Positions 23,453-28,774 of a stretch of 28,774 nt of DNA are shown here, piece by piece. The notes under the pieces are model-generated. The model saw only the letters and a list, made by a program, of their open reading frames with translations. It searched no databases and was not told where the DNA came from. A program made the position numbers and the translations under genes. Source of the DNA: an uncultured Prevotella sp. (lineage in GTDB: Bacteria > Bacteroidota > Bacteroidia > Bacteroidales > Bacteroidaceae); the NCBI GenBank assembly GCA_900552675.1, contig USAI01000023.1:1-28774 (forward strand). Direction: 5' to 3'. Positions within the stretch are counted from its first letter, which is position 1; every line of letters starts with the position of its first letter.

Positions 23453-24662
23453 ATTGTTTAATTCGTCTATACAGCGTGCGGTCAGAGATGCCCAGCTCTT
23501 TTGCTGCTTTCTTACGGTTGCCACCGTTGCGGTCAAGGGCGCGTTCTACCAGTTGGCGTCCCAGGTCGTTCAGGTTCAGGCTGTCGGTGTCTTTAATCTC
23601 TTCGGCCTCAACCTCTTCTATGCGGTTGCCTCGCATGGGTGTTGCGGTGCCCGAATAGTTGGCAGGTGCAAGGGCATGATAGGGTTGTGCGTAGGTGTCG
23701 ACGGGCGTTTCAGTTTTCTGTTCGTTCATCTGCTTGCGCATATCGTTCATCTCGCGTCGCATTTCCGACACGTTGCCCCGCAGCTCATACAATATTTTGT
23801 ATAGCAGCTCGCGCTCGTTTTCATACGAGTGGTTGCCCTGGTTAGGTATCATGGCCAGCTGTGTGCTTTCGGGGTCTTCGGGTATGAAGTGTCGCAACCC
23901 GTTAGCATCAATCTCGCGTTTTTCGCTCAGCACCGATATCTGTTCAGTAATGTTTTTTAGCTGTCTTACGTTGCCTGGCCACTTATATTTCAGCAGTAGG
24001 CGTTTAGCATCGTCGGTAAGGGTGATGCGCGGAATGTTATATTTCTCGGCCATCTGCATGGTGAACAGGCGGAACAGCAACAGTATGTCTTCGCCACGTT
24101 CGCGCAAGGCGGGCATCTTTACGGGTATGGTGTTTAAGCGATAGTAAAGGTCTTCGCGAAAGCGCCCTTCGCTCACCGCCTTCTGCATGTTTACGTTGGT
24201 AGCGGCCACAATGCGCACATCGGTTTTCATTATTTTTTGTCCGCCTACACGTATATATTCGCCTGTTTCAAGCACACGCAGCAGGCGCGCTTGTGTGGCT
24301 AAGGGCAGCTCGCCCACCTCGTCAAGGAAGATGGTGCCCTTGTTAGCGGTGCCAAAGTAGCCCTCGCTTTCGCCTATGGCGCCTGTAAACGAACCTTTCT
24401 CGTGTCCGAATAGTTCGCTGTCGATGGTGCCCTCTGGAATAGAGCCACAGTTGATGGCAAAATATTTCTCGCGACGTCGGGGCGAGTTATCATGAATGAT
24501 GCGTGGGATGATTTCTTTGCCCACGCCGCTCTCGCCAATAATAAGCACAGAGAGGTCGGTGGGTGCTACCTGTAAGGCCACATCCAAGGCACGGTTCAAA
24601 CCATCGCTGTTACCAACGATGTTGTAACGTTGTTTTATTTTCTGTAATTCAGAGGTGTTCAT
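23436..24662 (-). CDS. sigma-54-dependent AAA+ transcription activator without receiver domain
   Basis: The 408-aa protein begins directly with the AAA+ domain: Walker A GESGVGKE (43-50), the sigma-54-contact loop GSFTGA (90-95; consensus GAFTGA), and Walker B IFLDEVGE (111-118). After a linker with a predicted coiled coil (NVSEMRREMNDMRKQMNEQ), a Fis-type helix-turn-helix ends the protein (RKKAAKELGISDRTLYRRI). Lacking a receiver or PAS domain, it may be controlled by amount or by partner proteins. It needs RpoN, which is not in the window. Genes for lptE, the TPR protein and secG follow; lptE overlaps it by 17 bp. Confidence 0.94.
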   Translation of the reverse strand: MNTSELQKIKQRYNIVGNSDGLNRALDVALQVAPTDLSVLIIGESGVGKEIIPRIIHDNSPRRREKYFAINCGSIPEGTIDSELFGHEKGSFTGAIGESEGYFGTANKGTIFLDEVGELPLATQARLLRVLETGEYIRVGGQKIMKTDVRIVAATNVNMQKAVSEGRFREDLYYRLNTIPVKMPALRERGEDILLLFRLFTMQMAEKYNIPRITLTDDAKRLLLKYKWPGNVRQLKNITEQISVLSEKREIDANGLRHFIPEDPESTQLAMIPNQGNHSYENERELLYKILYELRGNVSEMRREMNDMRKQMNEQKTETPVDTYAQPYHALAPANYSGTATPMRGNRIEEVEAEEIKDTDSLNLNDLGRQLVERALDRNGGNRKKAAKELGISDRTLYRRIKQYGLDK

Positions 24663-24669
24663 TGGAGTA

Positions 24670-24677
24670 CAAAGTTA
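24670..24677 (-). promoter_or_regulatory. possible -7 element of the regulator operon
   Basis: The minus strand reads TAACTTTG, an exact TAnnTTTG match, 7 bp before the start codon. This would give a nearly leaderless mRNA. The -33 element is not clear. Confidence 0.3.
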
Positions 24678-24750
24678 CTCATTTTATCTGACAATATGGC
24701 AGAAGCCCCCTATTTTTTTATTTTTTTGTTTTTTTTGAACCATTATGACC

Positions 24751-24781
24751 TTGTTCTTTTCACCCCCTTTTTTTACTTTTG
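24751..24781 (+). promoter_or_regulatory. orphan plus-strand promoter
   Basis: TTG at 24751-24753 and TACTTTTG at 24774-24781 are 20 bp apart, a good Bacteroidetes match. No convincing plus-strand gene follows; an 11-codon frame at 24825-24860 is the only near ORF. Downstream lie stem-loop structures. Confidence 0.45.
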
Positions 24782-24917
24782 CACAACAATATCAAGCTAT
24801 TATACATTGCTGCGTTTTGTGGCAATGGTGGTATTTGCTGAGGTGGTGAGCGGTAAGTAAGGCTTTGATGAGCTAAAAACATTGCTTTAGTAAGCTGAAA
24901 ATATCGCGATTTTTCGA

Positions 24918-25045
24918 CGAAAGCCTTGAGAAAGTTGTCTCACATCGACCGTTCCACATGTTCATGACGGTCGGTGTGAACATGAGCATCGACCGTTCTC
25001 CATGTTCATAACGGTCGATGCGGCATGACTTTTTCAAGGCTTTCG
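24918..25045. repeat. nested inverted repeats containing two tandem hairpins
   Basis: The outer arms CGAAAGCCTTGAGAAAGT (24918-24935) and ACTTTTTCAAGGCTTTCG (25028-25045) are near-perfect inverted copies. Inside are two hairpins of similar sequence: ACATCGACCGT/ACGGTCGGTGT (24942-24977) and GCATCGACCGTT/AACGGTCGATGC (24986-25021, 12-bp perfect stem). No ORF is conserved across it. Confidence 0.85.
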
Positions 25046-25139
25046 CCCGATTTTCTCAAGGCTTTCGCCCGATTTATTGCATGGTTTCGCGCCACTTTTT
25101 GCCTGGCTTCGCCCGATGTTTACCCCGTTTTTTGCCAAT
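25030..25139 (+). repeat. degenerate 22-bp tandem repeats
   Basis: Units start at 25030, 25052, 25074 and 25096, each close to CAAGGCTTTCGCCCGAT with a T-rich lead, plus a fifth decayed unit. The first unit overlaps the right outer arm of the neighbouring palindrome, so the two structures share sequence. Confidence 0.75.
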
Positions 25140-25154
25140 ATACGCTGTGCTTGT

Positions 25155-25236
25155 TGCTGGAGGACGGGGCACAGAGACCCCATCCTACTGGGCGAACTAA
25201 AGTAGGACGGTGGCCTCCGCGCCCCGTCCTCCAGCA
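25155..25236. repeat. inverted pair of the dispersed GC-rich repeat
   Basis: The left arm 25155-25189 and right arm 25201-25236 are inverted near-copies of about 35 bp (GCTGGAGGACGGGGC... and ...GCCCCGTCCTCCAGC), with an 11-bp spacer. A single arm is found at 21347-21383. It resembles a REP/BIME-type or miniature element; no target-site duplication was clear. Confidence 0.8.
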
Positions 25237-25336
25237 CCCAACAACCCATAACAACCCATAATCCACAACCCAACAACATAAACAACAAAGGAACAACAAG
25301 AACAATATTCCTAATACAATGATAAAGGAAACAACG

Positions 25337-25483
25337 TTGTTCAATGTTGTTCCTTTGTTGTTCAATGTTGTTTCTTTGTTGTTCAATGTTGTTTCTTTAT
25401 TGTTCTATGTTGTTCCTTTATTGTTCTATGTTGCTTTTTTGTTGTTCTATGTTTTTTTTTTATTGTTGTATGTTGTTTCTTTA
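25337..25483 (+). repeat. seven tandem 21-bp T-rich repeats
   Basis: Seven exact-length units follow TTGTTCAATGTTGTTCCTTTG with gradual substitutions (CAATG to CTATG, growing T runs). A single related unit in opposite orientation lies at about 25286-25306, so the array can fold back on its left flank. No supported coding use. Confidence 0.88.
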
Positions 25484-25529
25484 CGGTTCTATAAATAATA
25501 TTGTTTGAGCCATTTTAGCGATAATTACA

Positions 25530-25581
25530 AAAAAAAGAAAGGATGCTTCTTGCCGTTTTGTTCGGCTCGAAACACCCTTTC
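25530..25581 (-). terminator. strong terminator after the microprotein gene
   Basis: On the minus strand GAAAGGGTGTTTC (plus 25569-25581) pairs over 13 positions (two G-U pairs) with GAAGCATCCTTTC (plus 25537-25549). The loop has an inner GCCG/CGGC stem, and seven or more T follow. It lies about 35 bp after the stop at 25616. Confidence 0.85.
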
Positions 25582-25615
25582 GGTCTTCATATATTACGTA
25601 CGGTGTGTAGGATAA

Positions 25616-25792
25616 TTACTCCCAAGATCCAAAGTATGAGCCATCGCTGGGCTCGTCGTCTTCAATATCCCAATTTCCTTCGTTGAGTTTTGCGCAACCT
25701 TCGTCTATTTGACCATCCTCACCGCTGCCTGCTAACAGCTGCTCAACCACAACATTTATAACTTGTACTGAAGGTTTTATATATATTTTCAT
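25616..25792 (-). CDS. 58-aa acidic microprotein downstream of the secreted 899-aa protein
   Basis: ATG at 25792 opens a 58-codon frame. The N-terminus MKIYIKPSVQVINVVVEQLL is a short basic/hydrophobic segment followed by AGSGED, then a very acidic tail rich in Gly, Asp and Trp, ending GSYFGSWE. Short proteins with an MKxYIKPxxxV start and a small-residue step after the hydrophobic part recur in Prevotella and Bacteroides genomes; I know of no function. It lies 27 bp after the 899-aa gene and 35 bp before a strong terminator, so the two are very likely co-transcribed. The single Cys and the AGSG step could be a processing point, which is inference. Confidence 0.65.
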   Translation of the reverse strand: MKIYIKPSVQVINVVVEQLLAGSGEDGQIDEGCAKLNEGNWDIEDDEPSDGSYFGSWE

Positions 25793-25819
25793 TGCTATTG
25801 CTTGTTTAAGAGGTTTACT

Positions 25820-28519
25820 TTACTTGATAACGATTTTCTTGCCATTGTGAATGTAGATGCCCTTTGTGGGGTTCAGCACCTTTATGCCCTGAAGGGTATA
25901 GTAGGCGTTGTCGTGATGTGTCTTCACGGTTTCTACGTTCTTAATCTCGGTAACGCCACCCATCTCTTCGTCGTCAAAGACAATCATCATCTTAGCAAGC
26001 GAGGCATCGTCTTCGTCTTTCGGGCCAATAAACTGGCTGTTATAGCTGATGTAGCCAAACGCTCCACCTTCAACCTCTTCGCTGGCGGGCATGCGCAGAT
26101 AAGCCTTATTGGCACCAGAACGACCGTTGGGGGTAAGGCGGAAGAAGCCTATATAGTCGTCGCCCACTTTGTGCTCCTTATAATAATTGGTGTTATGATA
26201 GTTGCCCAATCCATAGTAGCGATAGGTAACGGTTTCGCCCACTTTCTCAATGTTGCCCAGGCTGTTGTTTGCCTTCACTGTGGGGGTGAGGAAGTTGTTC
26301 CATGTCTGATTAGTATATTCAGAGGCCTTGGTCCATACGTTTACATATTGTGTAGGGTCATTGGCCGTAACCTCGTCTTCTGTGCGCTTGCGCAAGGTGA
26401 AGTCGAGTTTGTCGCCATCGCTCAATTCGTTTGAGGCGGGCACGGTGCCAATGAGCACTACGCCCACGTTGGCTGGTATATAATTCAGTTGGCGCAGATG
26501 CAAGGTGCCTGGCGAGTAGATGTTGGTTTCGTCTTGAGCATTTTCATAACTGTAAGCCTCATATACCTTTACGTTTTTGCTTACCACATTCATGGCTACG
26601 CTGTTGCTGTAGGTGCGGATAAACTTGCCTGCACGATAGGTAAACGGTATGCCAATGTTCTCGGTGGTCTCGATGGTATATTTGTAAATGGGTTTCTCGC
26701 CATCAGTAATGATATAAAGTTTCACCACGTGCATGCCAGCCTTACGGTTCCAGTTGATGTTGTTTTCAGCCTCGGTGGCGGTGGTGGCACCAGTAGTGGT
26801 ATAGCTTAAGAAGTTAGGGTCAGAGGGCAGGCAGCTGTGTCCGGTGGCGTTTTTGTTGTCGCTTTTTGCCATCTTGCTCTCGTCGGTAGTAGTGTCTTCA
26901 TGCCAGTTGTATGCCTGTGAGTGGTTGCCCACGAAGCGGAATCCGCGTTCATAGTTGGCATCGGTGGTCTCGATGGTTACCTTATAGCAACGCTCGTTGG
27001 CATCGTAGGTCATCTTGGCGGCTGTCGAAGCCCAGTTCCATGAACCATCAGCGTTGGTGGTGCCAGGAATGGCGTCGCCTACCAATGAAATGGTGTTGGG
27101 ATAGTCGGGCGTATCGGTGTTGTTAATCACGCTGAAACTGCCTGACATACCGTATGAACCGCTTTTTTGGGCAAGGTTGTTGTCGCCACGGTTGGCGTTA
27201 TACTCTATCTCTTTCATGCCCTTAAGGTTGAGGGAGAACGAATGCTGGTTAGGTGCCAACTTTCCTTCGTGGCCTTCTGTTCCGTCGTTGCCCAAGAAGA
27301 ACAACTTGTCGTGTGTGCCCGAGCTGTTGTTTATACTCTTTGTAGCGTGTATGCCAGGTGTGGCTTGCTTTGCCTCTTCCGACAAGTTTACGTCGCTCAC
27401 TATATAGTCTATAACGTAGTAGCCAGTCTTCTTTCCATTAAAGTGTAGGAAAGCCTTGGCGTTGTCGGTGAAGGCGCCTTCGTTTTTGTCACGCTTGTCA
27501 TAAATGGGTTGTGCGGTGGCGCCGTAGCTGGTGTTTAGCAGATAGGCCACGCGTGTGAGGGCATCGTGCTGAATGGTCCATGCGGTGGGGTTGCCGTCGG
27601 CATCCATTGTAAAGCTTACGGTGTACATACCATCATCGTCGATATCTTTGTCATCGTTACGGGTGGTGAGACTCCAGTAGGGGCTGCTCTCTGAAAGCTC
27701 GTCTGATCCTGTCAAGGCTCCCGTTATGTTGCCATTAGTAGTGGGGTGCTGGTTGCTTATGCCCGAAGTAGCAGCATCGTTGGGGCCGTAAACCTTCATA
27801 TCGCCAGCATCGTCAACAGCCAAAATCTGCATCTTGGCGGTAAGGCAAGCGGGAATGTTGATGGTGTAAGCGCCTTCTTTGTTCTGAGCAAACTTAAAAT
27901 AATGACGGTTATAATTAATGTTGTCGCCGTCGGGGCCAGGGGTTACTTCAGCCTTATTACAAGGTGAGAAGAAGTTGCCCACAAGATAATAGCCTGCTGG
28001 GGGCGTGATGGTGCTTCTTGTAGGGGGCGTAGGGGGTGTGGGTGGTGTTACCGTATTGCGCTTTCCCACCACCTTAACGCCTCTGTATGGCTTGTCTTCG
28101 GTAAGGTTTACGTATATCTCAAGATAATCGTAAACGCCTTTGTAGCCTTTTACCCACCAAGCACGTTCTGCTCCGTAGAAATCGCCCTCTGTTTTACCGT
28201 TGCCAGAAGGATATAAAGCATACAACGGGCCATTAAGCTGCAGCACGTTTTTACCATCTTCCTCGCAAGGTTGCATGGGCTTATCCCAGCCATCTACGCG
28301 CACTCTGAAATAAAATCCATCATCGGGCATGCTTGTCACTTTAAGCACCCACGTAGTGCCTTCGTAGCGTGTAAACTGTGGGCCGTTATTCTTCCAGCCA
28401 TTGTTAATGCCGTTTATCGTTTGTTCTGTTTCAAGAAAAACGTTTTGTTGTGCCATGACATTCGTCGAGAAGGCGAACAGGGCCATGACGGTCATTAAGA
28501 AAGTTAAGAATCTTTTCAT
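25820..28519 (-). CDS. secreted modular beta-sandwich protein with type IX secretion-like C-terminus
   Basis: This 899-aa protein has a signal peptide (1-23, ending NVMAQ). An N-terminal Trp/Tyr-rich domain (about 25-155) leads to a Pro/Thr linker TPPTPPTPPTRS (158-169). Further modules begin with GYYLVGNFF (177) and a similar ISLVGDAIPGT unit (about 475). These resemble the carbohydrate-binding modules of SusE/SusF-like proteins. A Prevotella-type beta domain follows, containing YIPANVGVVLIG and AYLRMPA. The last 44 residues, ending LNPTKGIYIHNGKKIVIK, look like a type A sorting domain for T9SS export and surface attachment. No catalytic motif is seen. A surface glycan-binding or adhesion role is inferred. 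Confidence 0.85.
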   Translation of the reverse strand: MKRFLTFLMTVMALFAFSTNVMAQQNVFLETEQTINGINNGWKNNGPQFTRYEGTTWVLKVTSMPDDGFYFRVRVDGWDKPMQPCEEDGKNVLQLNGPLYALYPSGNGKTEGDFYGAERAWWVKGYKGVYDYLEIYVNLTEDKPYRGVKVVGKRNTVTPPTPPTPPTRSTITPPAGYYLVGNFFSPCNKAEVTPGPDGDNINYNRHYFKFAQNKEGAYTINIPACLTAKMQILAVDDAGDMKVYGPNDAATSGISNQHPTTNGNITGALTGSDELSESSPYWSLTTRNDDKDIDDDGMYTVSFTMDADGNPTAWTIQHDALTRVAYLLNTSYGATAQPIYDKRDKNEGAFTDNAKAFLHFNGKKTGYYVIDYIVSDVNLSEEAKQATPGIHATKSINNSSGTHDKLFFLGNDGTEGHEGKLAPNQHSFSLNLKGMKEIEYNANRGDNNLAQKSGSYGMSGSFSVINNTDTPDYPNTISLVGDAIPGTTNADGSWNWASTAAKMTYDANERCYKVTIETTDANYERGFRFVGNHSQAYNWHEDTTTDESKMAKSDNKNATGHSCLPSDPNFLSYTTTGATTATEAENNINWNRKAGMHVVKLYIITDGEKPIYKYTIETTENIGIPFTYRAGKFIRTYSNSVAMNVVSKNVKVYEAYSYENAQDETNIYSPGTLHLRQLNYIPANVGVVLIGTVPASNELSDGDKLDFTLRKRTEDEVTANDPTQYVNVWTKASEYTNQTWNNFLTPTVKANNSLGNIEKVGETVTYRYYGLGNYHNTNYYKEHKVGDDYIGFFRLTPNGRSGANKAYLRMPASEEVEGGAFGYISYNSQFIGPKDEDDASLAKMMIVFDDEEMGGVTEIKNVETVKTHHDNAYYTLQGIKVLNPTKGIYIHNGKKIVIK

Positions 28520-28683
28520 ATTGGTTCTATTTATTATATAATTGGTTTGTCGTTTATATAGGGTATGGCCGTGGCCATTTGGGGTTTACTATTGTATGTA
28601 GTCTGACGTTTCTCAGCTTTTATCTGATTGCTAAGGCGTTACCGTTTTATTGGTTGTGGTTTATTAGTTATTTTTATCTGCTG

Positions 28684-28691
28684 CAAAATTA
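28684..28691 (-). promoter_or_regulatory. -7 element upstream of the secreted-protein gene
   Basis: The minus strand reads TAATTTTG, matching TAnnTTTG, about 165 bp before the start codon. The -33 partner is weak. The 240-bp gap otherwise shows nothing identifiable. Confidence 0.35.
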
Positions 28692-28757
28692 GTAGTTTTC
28701 ATTTTACGCTTAATATATATCTATACCCGTTGGCGGAATTAATTTAAGTTGATAAAT

Positions 28758-28774
28758 ATGAGTAAAAAGTTGCA
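28758..28774 (+). CDS. possible start of a divergent gene, cut by the window edge
   Basis: ATG AGT AAA AAG TTG (M-S-K-K-L) opens at 28758 and remains open to the end of the window. Only five full codons are visible, so this is a guess from the lysine-rich start and the divergent position. Confidence 0.25.

Noticed and set aside
25155..25236. Insertion-sequence ends
   Set aside because: No transposase or target duplication is present; the spacer is only 11 bp, so a REP-like element is more likely.
25018..25261. Plus-strand ORFs of 60 and 78 codons
   Set aside because: They merely translate the 22-bp tandem repeats and the inverted GC-rich element; composition and position argue against real proteins.
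25337..25483. CRISPR array or repeat-protein gene
   Set aside because: There are no spacers. The minus-strand frame through the units (TTLNN-type repeats) has no credible start, and the T runs look non-coding.

Overview
The window looks like chromosomal DNA of a Bacteroidales bacterium, most likely Prevotella or a close relative. Evidence: a SusC/SusD pair, promoters of the Bacteroidetes TTTG-N19-21-TAnnTTTG type, a Bacteroidetes-type LptE/SecG cluster, and a large secreted protein ending in a Prevotella-style type IX secretion C-terminal domain. No phage, transposase, integrase or CRISPR array is visible.

Layout, left to right. (1) 1-727: repeats, one promoter and a leader of about 490 nt. 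(2) 728-8128: a small glycan-uptake locus with a SusC-like TonB-dependent transporter, a SusD-like lipoprotein, a terminator, and then a GH3 glycosidase. No sensor/regulator is visible. (3) 8194-10350: a GNAT acetyltransferase and a DASS/SLC13 anion:sodium symporter. A long bidirectional stem-loop follows, separating them from the convergent operon. (4) 16762-10484, minus strand: a His-rich exported protein, a CzcB-type adaptor, a CzcA-type RND pump and a TolC-type outer-membrane factor, forming one heavy-metal efflux operon. A 10-bp perfect inverted repeat lies directly upstream. (5) 19333-16932, minus strand: two tandem N-acetylglucosamine-6-phosphate deacetylase paralogues. The second has lost a metal-ligand histidine. 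(6) 19733-21351: a five-unit, 32-bp tandem repeat running into the promoter of an AAA/DUF4143 ATPase. A 36-aa ORF overlaps the ATPase stop and itself ends where a dispersed GC-rich repeat begins. (7) 21438-24662, minus strand: tRNA-His with its own promoter and terminator, then secG, a TPR protein, lptE and a sigma-54-type AAA regulator, transcribed in the order regulator-lptE-TPR-secG. (8) 24663-25615: about 950 bp without convincing genes but dense in palindromes and tandem repeats, with a good plus-strand promoter that has no gene after it. (9) 28519-25616, minus strand: an 899-aa modular secreted protein and, 27 bp downstream, a 58-aa acidic microprotein followed by a strong terminator.

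The SusC/SusD pair should import oligosaccharides that the GH3 enzyme trims. The RND genes together form a tripartite cell-envelope metal exporter. The regulator-lptE-TPR-secG block is an envelope-biogenesis cluster. The least explained material is the ATPase repeat array, the altered NagA copy, the microprotein and the palindrome-rich 24.7-25.5 kb region.
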